A stretch of 64,000 nucleotides of DNA from Ephydatia muelleri (Eukaryota > Porifera > Demospongiae > Spongillida > Spongillidae): positions 9,885,898 to 9,949,897 of the forward strand of contig JABACO010000005.1 in assembly GCA_013339895.1 (NCBI GenBank), in the 5' to 3' direction. Positions 14,244 to 25,723 of this stretch are shown one piece after another (position 1 is the stretch's first letter; each line of letters opens with the position of its first letter). The position numbers were made by a program, and so were the translations under genes. Under the pieces are notes generated by a model that was given only the letters and a program-made list of their open reading frames with translations, made no database searches and was not told the DNA's origin.

Positions 14244-17200
14244 ATGGCAACGAAAAGCAAGACTTCAATAGGTTGATGAAGTTAGATTTGTGCAGTTGAT
14301 AATTTTATTGAAACGTTGGGTCCATAGGTAAAACGGAATACGTTAATATCATTTCAACTGAGGAAACAGTATTGGAGACCTACTTCATGATGCTGTCGAA
14401 ATTCAATTTCGAAAGAGCTAAGGAACAATGTGTACGTTACGTACTCAAGCAAGTTCACACAGGAACCTTGTATAAATTAACCTCCTTAGGAGCGTGAGCG
14501 AGAAGGAAAAGCTAGCAATGGCACCTGGTGTGACTTCATGGCGGTTCTCGCTCGACTTGCAGCAGCAGAGTCACAGTATTTTTCTCTCCACCACGCGGAG
14601 AAGATTTGGAAACTTCCGCGTAAGGATGTGAGTAGTACTAGCAGTAAGTAATGCAGGATATTGCATTGCACCAAACGTCTCTGTCGTACTTATTAGTCGC
14701 TTTTCAATATTAAACTCCCGAGTTGGTTCAAACATATTATTTCACAGAAAAATAATAATTTATTGGTGGTTTTAGATGTGGACTGTGTCACCTTGGTAGC
14801 AAGATAATCAGCAACTCTGAGTAGTACGAGCCCCAACATTGACCGAACGATCCAGTTGGCATCACCTTTGTGTTTGTGGTCATTGCACAGTTTTATTTAT
14901 TTTGAAATTAACATTATGCAGACATATTGATCAACTGTGACAAATAAAACATCTGTTTTTTGGGAGGTTTATTTCCCTTTTACACTATCCTCATACTAGC
15001 ATCCATACCATTGCCTCCTTGCTACTCCTGATTCCCTCTTCTCTCTGGCTTTTGTTTAGTGCCTGCACATAGCTGTACTTGTAGCTTCCATTGCTTGGTG
15101 TAATTGAATTCTCTTAATACTGTGAAAGAAATTGGTCAATTCTCCACCTCTCTTGCTTCATTTGAAATAAAAAGTGGTTGCTATGTGGAAAGAACACTAG
15201 TTCCTAAGACTATGCTTTAATGTCCTGCAAACTTGGTTGTTCATAGTACCCGCAGTGGGCAAAGTGCACTGCACCATGTTGCATGTTCAGGACTGTTCAA
15301 TTGTTTTAATTCCAAAAATGGCCCCAGCTCTGAATCCACTGACCACTCAGGTCACCTCACCAATAGACTGGAACCAAGTAATTTCGGACTGAAGCATAGC
15401 TCCACCATCCAGCACCTACTGAGAATTCCCTTGTGTGACATGTGGTGAAGCGTTCCTCAGAAGAGGCCTGAAGTGTGGCTTTAAAATTAAAACCAAAAAT
15501 TGAGCGCACACACTCTGCACATGCATGAATGACAGCAGTTCATCAGTCAAATGGAAATGGTTTGTCTGTGCCATTAGCAATTTCAGTTTATCATTTGATA
15601 CTGCAACCACATAGGGTGAATCTAGTTTGCAGCTCAGAGAAAGGCTCAGCAAAAGCCATTTGCTCCCACACTTGGCTTATAACTTCAGCCTGAGGCTTTT
15701 CATACTCATGTGCTTGTGGTAGAGAGGGGAGAATGGGAGGGGGTGCAGCAGGAAGCTGGGATGGAGAGGAGGTAAACCATATTTTGGCCACCTGAATGTG
15801 GCTTGGAAGATGTATTCATTTGCTTTATTCAGCCTATGCATGATTGCAGAGGTATTGCATAATGCTTATTCTGCCATAAAATGAACTACTGGAGGTCAGA
15901 GTGGTTGCTGTTTATTAGGGTATTGAAATTCAACCTTGTACATGATTTAACTTGCAACCCTGTCAAGCAGTGTGTTTAAAATAATAATTAAATCATTATT
16001 TTTAAGTGAGCAAACATGCATGTAACTATTGTAAGAGCAGTAATGTGTGATTTCTCCTGGAAATTTTGTTAATGCTTGTTGTATACATGTACATATGTGT
16101 TGATATTAAACCATTTGCAAAACCAACAGTCATTGAAGGCCTTGCTCGATACAATTTACCATGACATGAACAGAATAAGCGAGATATATTACCATGGCAG
16201 AGGTGGCACAGATTTCTCCTGGGAACGGAAGATGACTGACCTTGTTTCTAGTACCCTTGAATATGTGTCATACAAGAAAGAAATGACCGATTTGTATCCT
16301 ACGTTTTTGTCTATCCTTTCACTCAAGTTGTTAATAGGTATATGCAGTGTATTATATGTGTGTATCATGTACCTTACGTTTTTATAAAAGTTGCTATCCA
16401 TGACCAGCTTTGATAGCTATGTACAGCTTGATGCTGGGGAAAGCAGCCACATAGACTACAGAAATGCTGAAAAGACACTGAAAGACATACATGACCGCCA
16501 CAAGTATAGCTTCAAACATCCCTTCCTAAGACCTGTCAGAGATGTAGTGACGTAAGTACAGGTCCACACTTTGTGCAGCTTCCATTTTACATGTATTTCT
16601 ACTGCTATGCAGGAAGGAGGTTGAAATCCTTGTGGACATGTTTGGGGCACAGATCTATATGGCTGAATGGAACTTCCTGCAGTCTCTGATGCTACTTCAG
16701 TCTGCCCAAGTCAAGCTTTCTGCTTGGACCAATCCTGCTCCTCCTTCATCACAGGTGAGTGTGTCTACTACTTTGGTACACTTAATTATGTTAGCATTGT
16801 TTGTAAGTGACCTCATATGTTTTATATGTTTCGTTGGTTTTCAAGAGCATGTTTATCTATTTTTGTAGATCACTTCAGTGATAATCATTCTTTTGTAAAA
16901 GCATAAAACTGGCTTGATATTTAGGGTTTGTTAATCTTCAGTAATAACATTTTTACCAATCAATAACACTCCTGATATTCTGATCAAAACAACATTAATC
17001 AGGATATGTGTGTGTTCATTGCCTTGCATCACTCAGGAATCGGCAACACGGTCCTCTTCTCGACCATCTTGGGGAGCTAGGGCTCAGTCCCCTCCCCCCC
17101 ATGGCCAGACACCAGCCCTGTGCATGTGGCTGTCCAAATTTCATACTGCTTTGCTTGCTAAGGTAATCCATTGAGCATGATTGTGAGGGGTAGATATGTA

Positions 17201-18598
17201 CTGCTTCACTATTAGTGATTTTGCATGGAGTTCTTCACTACATATAAAATTATGTGGGTTTGTGTTGCATTGCACACACACACTTGCCAGAGTGTATTAA
17301 AACGCTGTATTACATACATTGAAGCCAGAACACAAGTGGGGAGGTTTTTTAATAATCTACTTCCGCTCTTCGTCCGCAGTTTACTCTTTACTTCCATGGT
17401 GTTCTGGCGGAGCATGCTACTGTATATGACATGAAGTACCTCTCTGGAAAGCTTGACTTCGACTATTTAAGCAAGTATGTTTGCTGTAATACCATTCTCC
17501 AACTCTCTTTTACCTTTTTTCTCAGCTTTTCTGCAGTGGTAAAAGCACAAGCCTTATGTGTGTGCCTTGTGTTTGATTCCACTGGTTTGCCAGATTTCAA
17601 GGGACCAAAGTACTACCTTCCTGATACTCCAGCCCCAATGCTGACTGGACTTAACTCATACCCCTTCATGATCACTGTGCCTGCAGTAAGCAAGCAGCTC
17701 TTGGAATATTCGTACTGGTAGTAATAATATAAAACACCAAAAAAATCAGATTGCATGTGTAAGGTCAGTCTTGCAAGGGAAAACACAGTTTTGTCTGAGT
17801 ACTTGCACCATTCTAACAACCTGAGAGCCTTTATATGTTCCAAACTGGGTAACCAATTCAGTCTATCAAGTGAACTCTTTTATTATCATATATTTACCTT
17901 TTTTTAAAAATAACTGTCACTTCCCTCTATTTCGATGACTCAAAATTGTTATGTATTGAATGCAAAAATGAATGCATATTATCACTTGAATGTTGAGCAA
18001 CCAGCTGCTGGTCGTATCAGGCGTTTAGAAAATACTCTGTCACAGCAAGAGAGATTAATCAAGACTAGTTAGTGAGCTGAAAAATTCTTTTATCTCGTTT
18101 CACCCAATTTGGTCTCATATGCATGCATGTACAGTGCATATATACATGTAATTCAATTGCATGTGTACTTGTGCTTGTTTTTCTCAACCATGATCGATAA
18201 CTTTTCAAAGGAATTTGCTCTGCACCACCATCGGCCAAACATTGTTAGCATCATTATGGAGAGGAGCCATCAACTTCATGCTAGTACACAGCTCATCTCC
18301 CAGCATGATGAGGTTTGGATAACCTTAGAAAGCTAAAATAAAAATACACCAACACTTTTTATTCATTCAATCATCAGAAGCTGCTGTGCACTTACTACAT
18401 GACACAGGTCGACAGCAGGATGACCCTTTTGGCTATATGCCCTCAGAAAGGCAAAGATACTAAAGTAACCAATCTGCTTACAGGTTAGTTGTCACCATTC
18501 TGTGTGCATTTACATATATAATGTGTGCCATGTATGTTTCAGACATTGCGTCCCACCTCAGAAACAGTCATGTGATTGCCATGTTAAGACCTGGTTGA
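14244..18598 (+). CDS. KICS2: KICSTOR subunit 2 (KICS2/C12orf66 orthologue)
   Basis: KICS2 is part of the KICSTOR complex that tethers GATOR1 to lysosomes and restrains mTORC1 when amino acids are low. Exons by eye: 14244-14271, 14328-14431, 14490-14627, 16130 to about 16290, about 16393-16551, 16614-16755, about 17036-17161, 17380-17473, 17526-17684, about 18212-18311, 18409-18485 and about 18546-18598 (TGA). Diagnostic stretches match human C12orf66: ETYFMMLSKFNFERAKEQC, then CDFMAVLARLAAAESQYFSL, AEWNFLQSLMLLQSAQVKL and HGQTPALCMWLSKFHTALLA. The end NSHVIAMLRPG fits the human NPKVFASLKPG. The join near 16290-16393 is unsure. The 1.5-kb intron 14628-16129 holds nothing I recognise. Confidence 0.88.
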
Positions 18599-19288
18599 GT
18601 GTTCTTGTTACTTTATTTTATTGCATTGATTATGGCATTATGTGCAAATCAAGTTATGCTGATTTAAAAAAATAACCAAATGGTAACTGTTTTCAGGAGT
18701 GTTATTTATTTCACTTCTACTTTGTCCAATTTAAGCATTTCAATATGGATTGTCTTCATCATGGGCGTCAGAAGGTACAAAACATTGGTCCGGCAAATGA
18801 ATAAATAATGAAGGGGGTGGGTGCGGGAGGGGGTTTAACCCCCTCCCGTCCAGCAAGGGGGTATGGGGGAGCGCTGTAAGCTCCCCTATGGGGGTCTGGG
18901 GCGGAGCCCCAGAAGCTTTACAAATTATGTATTATTAACGCCTAAACCATAAGGAATTTCGCCGCCCAAAAATCAGTGATGCCGCGGTCAGCTATTATCG
19001 ATCCGGTCGCGTTCACGGCTAACCGTACCGGATCCACACGGTCACGTTGGCGGACGAACAGTGACCGTGTTTTACCAATACGGTCACGTTGGCGGTTTGA
19101 CGGTTGGCCGCCTGGATTCAAGCCGGTCCCGGTCGATATCCGGTCCAAACTAACAGCACGAATTAAATTTAATAAATATTTAACGTTACTCTTTCAACTC
19201 GGCCAGCATCCATCCGCCATCTCTTGTGGTCAGCTTTAGCTGAGAAAATACCCTTTCAAAGTGAACACTGAACACCGGAATGGGTAAA

Positions 19289-19417
19289 TCAATACTTTAG
19301 CGGGGCTAGCAGAGCAATGCGAAGGAAGTTAGCTTCATGGTCGCTCCACCATTGCATGACGTTATTAACGCGCCAGTTACATGTAAGCATATAGCGCTTC
19401 AACTCGTCTTCTATGCT
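19289..19417 (-). pseudogene. C-terminal remnant of an older hAT transposase
   Basis: The minus strand encodes SIEDELKRYML, NNVMQWWSDHEANF and LRIALLAPLKY. The QWW..HE..F..IA..A pattern resembles the start of the hAT dimerisation region. It directly abuts the left end of the intact-looking hAT, so it belongs to the host element into which that copy jumped. Confidence 0.5.
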
Positions 19418-22283
19418 CATGGGCGTAGGAATGGTTTTGGGATTGGGGGGGCCCTGTTTTATTAAAAAAGCGTGCACGTATATAAATTAAACAAAAATAC
19501 ACTCTATATATGCATGACTACTCAAAATGTCCAAAGTAAACCTTTCTTCGATCGTTTGCCGAGCAAAACCTTTGTGCAATATTGATAAGGCTTATGCGAT
19601 CAGTTATTTCCTTATATATATGCGCCACCATCACATTGTTCAAACGTTCTTGAGTCATGGTCGATCTCATGTAGGACTTGAGACGCCGCAGCGCTGAAAA
19701 AGTTCTTTCTGCTGTTGATGAAGTAACTGGAATAGTCATATATAGAATTAATAAAGAGTGCACTTCTGATAGCATATCTTTCACTATGGGAAAAGCGTTT
19801 AAAACATCACATAAGGTACGAATGGTGGTAACCTTCGTTATTTGTTTTCCTTCTAGAACATAGGACTTCACGAGATCGGGAAGCATGGATAATTGGGTCT
19901 GCAAACGGTCAATATTCAGATCTTTAGAATAGAGATCCTGCACTTCTTTTGGAATCGGATATGATTTGCCACTGCAGTTATCAAGGATGGTGGCTTCTAC
20001 CAGTGCAGCCAGGTGGAAACCCTTTTGATCAAACCGTGCATCTAGTTCCCCCGATAGACTCTCCATTATCTCAAAATACTCTCGTCTGTGATAATGTTCG
20101 GCTGTAGCAAACCTAAAATTAGCATCACCATCATTTATTCTTTTTGGAGGGTTGCTGTATCTCGGTAGAGTGGGAGGCTCTGTCTTACCATTGGCTTCAA
20201 GAAGAACTGCTTGATAGAAGATCTGGAATGCTGAAGCATCCCTCTGCCTATCGTAAAACGCTTTGCAAAGGTTAACAGCAAGTCTTGCATCCTGTGCTGT
20301 TGTGTCTTTGCTCTGCAGTGTTGTTGACAACTGTTCTGAAGCTCCAAAGACCACATGAGCCAATTTTAGTCCAAAAAATGTTGAAAACTTTCCCATTAAG
20401 GCTTGGAATCCTGCTGCTTTTCGCCCGTATTCATCACGGCACGTCTCCGCTATCTCCTCTAATGTTTGTTGTAACACAGCGTAGTTTTCAATCACGGCAT
20501 TGATGGAGCCAGTTCGGCATGTCCATCTAGTTGGGCATAACGGTTTCAGTCGGTGAATGTTTGGAGAATCTTGCAGCTGGTATTGCGTAAACAAGTGCTC
20601 TCGTTTGGGCGAATACTTTATTAGACCAACAAGCTCGTATACTAAGTCCAGGGCATCTCTGATACACTTGCATTTTCGGCTGACATCTTGTAAACAAAGA
20701 TTAATGCAGTGACATAAACAGTGGACTGGGATGGCTGTAGGTTGTCGTTGAAGTATGCGTGCTGCTACACCGCTCTTGGGTCCGGCCATGTTTGACGCCC
20801 CATCGTATGCCTGGCCCCGACACTGGCTTATTGGTAACACACAACGAACTAGAACATCCTCAATTGCCAAAGATAGCGTCTCTGCATCTGTTTTAGGTAC
20901 CTTAAACATGCCAATAAAATCTTCATGAATGGAGTAGTCTTTATCGACCCACCGTATAGAGATCGAGAGTTGTTCTGAATTTGAAATGTCCCTTGTTTCA
21001 TCTCCAATTATAGAGAACCATCTAGAACTCTTGATACCATTCAACACCTCCCTTAATACTTCAGCGCCAATTGTATTAGTCAGTTCATTTAATACTTCTG
21101 GGGACTGATATGAACCTGTTTTTATCCACTTTTGCAAAGCAATGCTATCCTCCGCACGAGCCTTCAACAGTTGTGAAAGATTTCCTTCAGAATCGTCACC
21201 GTGACCTCTAACAGCAAGACCTTGTCGAAGTAGATATCTCAATGATGACAATAGTGTCAGGAACATTTGGCGCCTTTCTATTTGTTCTTTTTGTGCGACG
21301 AGTTTCAATTGCTCATCTACAGATTTCTGCTTCATAATCGCATTGAACTTGATACAGGCTTCCTTATGTGCTTGGCAGCGCTCGTGATCAGCAAACTTTT
21401 CAAGAGCCTTTTTCCAATTACTAAAACCTTCAATTGAAAACGCTCCATCTGCTTTAGAGCTAAATGTATTCAGACCACGAGAAGTTAAAAACCGGCAGTA
21501 AAAACAAAAAGCTTTCAACCGTGAGGTGCATAAGACTAGCCATTTATACGATTCATACCAAGACGCTTGAAAACTTCTCTCTCGCTTGTTTCTTCCACTT
21601 CCATAAATGATAACTGTTTGTGCAAGTAACGCCTCTTCCCTTGTTTGATACAGGATAGTTTCTTCATTGCAGCATGGCCCCAAACATTTGGCGATCTCAG
21701 TGCCACTATCTTTTTGTTCACTGCTTTGATTATCACTGTTCAGTTCTAGTTGTGCAGGAGTAGCCGGGGCTACGAAATGTGCCTCAACCCCATTTTGATG
21801 GTCATGAACACCCGCAACAGCATCCTGCTTTCTTTTCTTAGTTACATCAGATCCATCAGTCCACTCGGCTGTTTCTATTTCAGCCTCTGAAGAAAGCATT
21901 ACTATCTGGGTACTACCGGATTGCATTGAACCTTGAGAGGAGGACGCTGCGCAACTAGTCTTGCTAGAGTCGGTAAAATACGATACAATTGATTTCATTG
22001 TGGCAACCAGCTGTAGCAACGATCAAACACAACAAACGACCACACGAGCAGATTTGAATATTACTCCAACATGAATAAATAGGTTTGGAAATGATTACAC
22101 TATGATTATGCAATCAATGATTTACATAATCATTGAACATTACGGTTCGATGGAAACAGTGCGGAGATAAAATTAAAATGTATAGAATAAATTATTGGGG
22201 GGGCCGTAAAGCATATCGGCCCCCCCTTTTACATGATTGGGGGGGCCAAGGCCCCCCTGGCCCCCCCGGTTCCTACGCCCATG
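19418..22283 (-). mobile_element. Complete-looking hAT transposon with 5-bp target duplication
   Basis: The ends are imperfect inverted repeats starting CATGGGCGTAGGAA, followed inward by G-rich tracts on both sides. ATGCT lies directly outside both ends (19413-19417 and 22284-22288), a 5-bp target duplication. Length is 2866 bp, holding one long transposase ORF on the minus strand. A 5-bp rather than 8-bp duplication is what I recall for the hAT5 group. Intact ORF, visible ends and target repeats indicate a recent insertion. Confidence 0.85.
19518..21998 (-). CDS. hAT transposase (ZMYM1-like: TTF-type finger, DUF4371, hATC domain)
   Basis: Uninterrupted frame of 826 codons from the first ATG (MKSIVSYFTDSSK) to TGA at the end. 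The frame is open seven codons further upstream, but from a TTG. Order of parts: a low-complexity N-terminus; a TTF-type finger-like region (SWYESYKWLVLCTS, AFCFYCRFL) near residues 140-190; the catalytic-domain stretch SIIGDETRDISNSEQL near 335; AYDGASNMAGPKSGVAARI near 410; HCLCHCINLC near 435; TRWTCR near 500; and the C-terminal hATC dimerisation motif TSSTAERTFSALRRLKSYMR near 765. The Asp residues of the first two motifs and the C-terminal Glu of TAERTFS fit the expected DDE arrangement. No internal stop is present, so the protein may be functional. Confidence 0.9.
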   Translation of the reverse strand: MKSIVSYFTDSSKTSCAASSSQGSMQSGSTQIVMLSSEAEIETAEWTDGSDVTKKRKQDAVAGVHDHQNGVEAHFVAPATPAQLELNSDNQSSEQKDSGTEIAKCLGPCCNEETILYQTREEALLAQTVIIYGSGRNKRERSFQASWYESYKWLVLCTSRLKAFCFYCRFLTSRGLNTFSSKADGAFSIEGFSNWKKALEKFADHERCQAHKEACIKFNAIMKQKSVDEQLKLVAQKEQIERRQMFLTLLSSLRYLLRQGLAVRGHGDDSEGNLSQLLKARAEDSIALQKWIKTGSYQSPEVLNELTNTIGAEVLREVLNGIKSSRWFSIIGDETRDISNSEQLSISIRWVDKDYSIHEDFIGMFKVPKTDAETLSLAIEDVLVRCVLPISQCRGQAYDGASNMAGPKSGVAARILQRQPTAIPVHCLCHCINLCLQDVSRKCKCIRDALDLVYELVGLIKYSPKREHLFTQYQLQDSPNIHRLKPLCPTRWTCRTGSINAVIENYAVLQQTLEEIAETCRDEYGRKAAGFQALMGKFSTFFGLKLAHVVFGASEQLSTTLQSKDTTAQDARLAVNLCKAFYDRQRDASAFQIFYQAVLLEANGKTEPPTLPRYSNPPKRINDGDANFRFATAEHYHRREYFEIMESLSGELDARFDQKGFHLAALVEATILDNCSGKSYPIPKEVQDLYSKDLNIDRLQTQLSMLPDLVKSYVLEGKQITKVTTIRTLCDVLNAFPIVKDMLSEVHSLLILYMTIPVTSSTAERTFSALRRLKSYMRSTMTQERLNNVMVAHIYKEITDRISLINIAQRFCSANDRRKVYFGHFE

Positions 22284-22289
22284 ATGCTG

Positions 22290-22460
22290 TCCCTCGCGCT
22301 CCTGTGTGACACCCCAAGGATCTCTTTGGTAGCAGACAGGACGGCCCCTATTCCCACATTACTAGCATCAGTGTCTAAAACAAAAGGTTGTCCTTACTCC
22401 GGGAAAGCCAAAACCAGTGCTATGACTAAGCACTGTCGCAAGTGCGTAAAGGCTTTTTAG
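22290..22460 (-). mobile_element. Ty3/gypsy-type retrotransposon fossil (RT-RNase H junction fragment)
   Basis: The minus strand shows the motif QPFVLDTDASNVGIGAVLS, typical of the reverse transcriptase to RNase H connection of Ty3/gypsy-like elements. Only a short piece is recognisable and the element is broken. No LTRs were identified. It lies next to the right end of the intact-looking hAT. Confidence 0.65.
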
Positions 22461-23341
22461 CTGTCCATTCAAAGGGTGTGTTTTTTTGTCATCAGACGTT
22501 GCGATTATATACGTGGCTGCAGCAGAATGCATGCATCGATGCAGTTGAAATTCGCACTTGTGATGCCAAATATTGACTCACGTCAAAGTCAATGCAAAAA
22601 AATGCATCCAGAGCAAATATATTGTGATTGGGAACAGCATCTCCCTAGATGGTTCTTCTGAAACTTCTGTAGAATCTGCACAGTCAATTACAAGTGTTCT
22701 TCAGGTCGATCAGACCTTTCCGCGGCAGGACTCAGGCCAAACCCAGCCGGCATTGCCTCAGAAGCAGAACTCGGGAGGAAACGATACACTAGAAAGCCAA
22801 AGGCAATGCATGAATTAAAACGGTGTCACTCACAGAACTAAAATCCAAGCAGCAAATGAAATCCAAGCAACAAAATCCAATCCACAAAATCCATTAATTT
22901 TATTCGAATAAACAGTGATATTACTGAGCATGCGGGCGCATGTATTCTATAAATTGTCAGAGTACGTCTTGTTATCGATTTGTCACTTCGGTGTATGAAT
23001 GCTGCATTGTATCAATTCTCACAAGTTCCCAGTCCTCAGTCATCCAACAAAATAAGGTAAAAAATTTCTTAATGTCTGACCGGCAGTTGATCGTCAAAAT
23101 TTTTGACGGTCCCACGGTTTTTGCCTCAATAGGCTGACGGTTAAGTGGTTTCGCGAACTAAATTCACTTTTCCTGACGGTCACGGACGCGGTCAAGCCAA
23201 CCGTATCGCCTAGTTTGACGGTTTTGACGGTTGGCGGGCGAACCGCGGTATCACTGCCAAAAATGATGCTATGAATTCGAAATTGCGATTAGTACATTTG
23301 AAATGCTTCAAACACTTGCATACGTATCATATACCGGTATA

Positions 23342-23445
23342 TGCATTAAATGACCAAACTGGCTCATGCAGGCGGTGTTCGTTACCTCGTTTGTTCGAGG
23401 TAACGAACACCGCCTGAGCCAGTTTGGTCATTTTATGCATAATAC
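23342..23445. repeat. Near-perfect hairpin inside the transposon island
   Basis: Arms of about 48 bp are almost exact reverse complements (left GCATTAAATGACCAAACTGG.., right ..CCAGTTTGGTCATTTTATGC) around a ~6-nt loop at about 23394. Likely a small foldback unit. Confidence 0.85.
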
Positions 23446-23903
23446 AAACTCCTCTGCAATAACACCATGATTAGCTGTGCTTTTCATACCACTCTGCTCT
23501 AAACGAGCGCGTTTCACCCTTCGATCCAAGCGAACGTTTTGGAAAGGGAAACGACTTAAGACGGATGAAATTTCTACTGCAGACCAAGGGAATCGAGCGA
23601 GCGGCATCCATTCTCTATTAGATTATCAGATGACCCCCAACATTGTTATACAGTCATGTACATTATCATTGCAAGTTAACACTTCATTCGTGCCGGCTTG
23701 CACAATGACACACCAAGGATTATTAAAATTATCCTTGGACAGACATACTGGAAATAATTAGATGCATATGCGCATGCGAAAGTTATATCAGTTAATTCAT
23801 CAAAATAATATTTATTTTAGGAAAATATTGGTCCGGCGGCCGCCGGACCTGCCGGACCGGTTCCGACGCCCATGACTGGCGAAGCGTTCTGCAGTTTCTG
23901 ATT

Positions 23904-23994
23904 AGTCTCGTACCCAGACCTACCATGACGTACGTATATCGCTTACTGTAAGCGATAAACGCTTACGTCATGTAGGTCTGAGTACGAGACTAGT
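23904..23994. repeat. Short palindromic MITE-like element
   Basis: Inverted termini AGTCTCGTACCCAGACCTAC and GTAGGTCTGAGTACGAGACT enclose ~40 bp with further small palindromes (CGCTTACTGTAAGCG). About 90 bp long, just outside the transposon island. Confidence 0.7.
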
Positions 23995-24034
23995 TTCTGT
24001 ACTGTCTCCTATTATTTTGCTCTCTGCCTTCCAG

Positions 24035-25692
24035 CGACCTGCACAACCACCGACATTGCTAACGTCATAAACGACACGAGTTTGGGGACTAGCTACGTAG
24101 GGGCGGAATGCGTACTCCAGCGGACTTCTCCTTACAGCGCGGTGCTATCACCATGATTGTCATCTGCTGCTTATTCGTGCTACTCTTGGGGGTCGGTACA
24201 GCCATTGACACAGCGACTCGAAGATTAAACACTGTAAACAGAACTGGTACTAAGCCTATTGAAGATGGCATTGTCAACCATGATGAAAAACAAGCTGTCA
24301 GGGACACAGAGGTTGAGGAAAATGCTACTCTTCTGGATGAGTCCAAGAAGAAGAAGAGGAGGCTAAATGTTGCCCCCCTGTTAGATCTCATAACAGCATT
24401 TTCCCTTCACAAAACTTTGCCCACAATATTTTCCACCCATCAGCCGCCAAATGCAATTGGTTGCATCAATCCCATCCGAGTCATAAGTATGTTCTGGATC
24501 GTAACTTGTCATGTCTACTTCTTTGGCATTAGTCACTTTGACAATGCAGTTGTTGTATTCGATGTAATAGTTAAGCAGCTTCCATTTCAAGTGATTGTCA
24601 ATGGATTTTTTTCAGTTGATACCTTTTTCTTTTTAAGTGGGCTCCTCACTTCCTACCTTCCTCCACCAAATGAGCAAACAAAAGGGCAAGTTTCCTTTGG
24701 TAGCATATTACCTTCATCGATACTTGTGACTGACTCCAACCTTGGCATTTGTGATGTTCTTCTGGTGGTCCATGGCACCCCATCTCTTCTGGAATGCACA
24801 CGGAAATGAAGCAGCAGTAATTAATGCTGGATCATGTGAGAAATATTGATGGTCGAATTTGCTCTATATCAACAACTTCTACCCTTACCAGCTCAACAGC
24901 GAGTGCATAGGCTGGGTATGGTATCTTGCAACGGACAGGCAGTTTTACATCATTTCTCCACCTATTATATGGCTCCTGTTTTGCTTCCTACCACTGGGTG
25001 TGATTTCACTGTCTGTCTTACTTTGTTCTTCTCTGATTGCCACTGGAGCGATCGCAGGTTATTATCAATATGACGCCAATATCTTTATGAAGAGCGATTC
25101 AGCCTACTCAGACGACATTTATATAAAGCCTTACTGTAGAATAGCACCTTACCTAGTTGGACTGGCACTCGGATACGTATTTTTCAAAAAAATGAAAATG
25201 TTCATCAAAAGTCTCCACCTTGTTCTGAACTACTCCTTATATGGCAGCCTCTGGGTCTTGGCCGCTGGGCTCCTTATGGCCTTTATTTATGGGCTGTACG
25301 GTACATGGAATCAGCATCCATTCACGGCTGCCGGCAATGCAAGCTACATCATGCTCAGCCGTTTGGCATGGGGGGTGGGGCTGGGTTGTGTGACATATGC
25401 TTGTCACAGCGGCCATGGGGGTTGGGTCAACACATTTTTGTCCCTGGGGTTCTGGGTACCCCTCAGTCGATTAACGTTCAGTGCATACCTCGTCCATCCC
25501 ATTGTGCTGGGTGTATTGATATCAGGTTACACAGGGACCATTCATTACAATGTGTTGATTGGTGTTAAGCTGATAACTGCAACAGTGGTCCTATCATATG
25601 CAGCAGCTGGGGTACTGGCAATCTTTGTTGAGTTTCCGCTTGGCAGTTTGGAAGCTGCACTGTTCAAGTTGTTTGGACTGGCAAAACGTTGA
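24035..25692 (+). pseudogene. NRF-6-type acyltransferase_3 family gene, apparently decayed and lacking its 5' half
   Basis: Nose-resistant-to-fluoxetine proteins are multi-pass membrane acyltransferase_3 proteins with an extracellular N-terminal NRF domain. Seen here: the tail of that domain (TCTTTDIANVIND) after a splice-like CCAG at 24031-24034; a membrane segment (ITMIVICCLFVLLLGVGTAI); NPIRVISMFWIVTCHVYFFG with the family's conserved His; NGFFSVDTFFFLSGLLTSYL; LLYINNFYPY; and several membrane helices to the TGA before 25692. A likely poly-A signal AATAAA is at 25718-25723. The frame is disturbed near 24105 and near 24690, and TGA replaces expected Arg (24727-24729, LHRYL*LTP) and Trp (24847-24849, EKY*WSN). 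The 5' exons are absent, with a transposon island in their place. Together these point to a pseudogene. Confidence 0.8.
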
Positions 25693-25723
25693 GTCATTAT
25701 CCTCACTACCAATGTGAAATAAA

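Larger units (their letters stand above)
18760..23874. mobile_element. Composite transposon island bounded by CATGGGCGTC inverted ends
   Basis: The left edge reads CATGGGCGTCAGAAGG and the right edge, reverse-complemented, reads CATGGGCGTCGGAACCGG. Both sides carry ATTGGTCCGG a little further in. Inside are GC-rich palindromes (18811-18913), blocks rich in CGGT/TGACGG (about 18980-19145 and 23070-23255), a younger hAT (19418-22283), a Ty3/gypsy fossil and a hairpin. I could not find a target duplication at the outer edges. It sits between KICS2 and the remains of the acyltransferase gene. The outer ends resemble those of the inner hAT, so the outer unit may be a related old hAT. Confidence 0.6.

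Noticed and set aside
24727-24849. TGA recoding or RNA editing in the NRF-type gene
   Set aside because: Two TGAs come with frame disturbance and missing 5' exons; TAG and TAA end the well-supported eEF1A and RPLP0 genes, and TGA also ends KICS2 in a family-consistent place. Decay is simpler.
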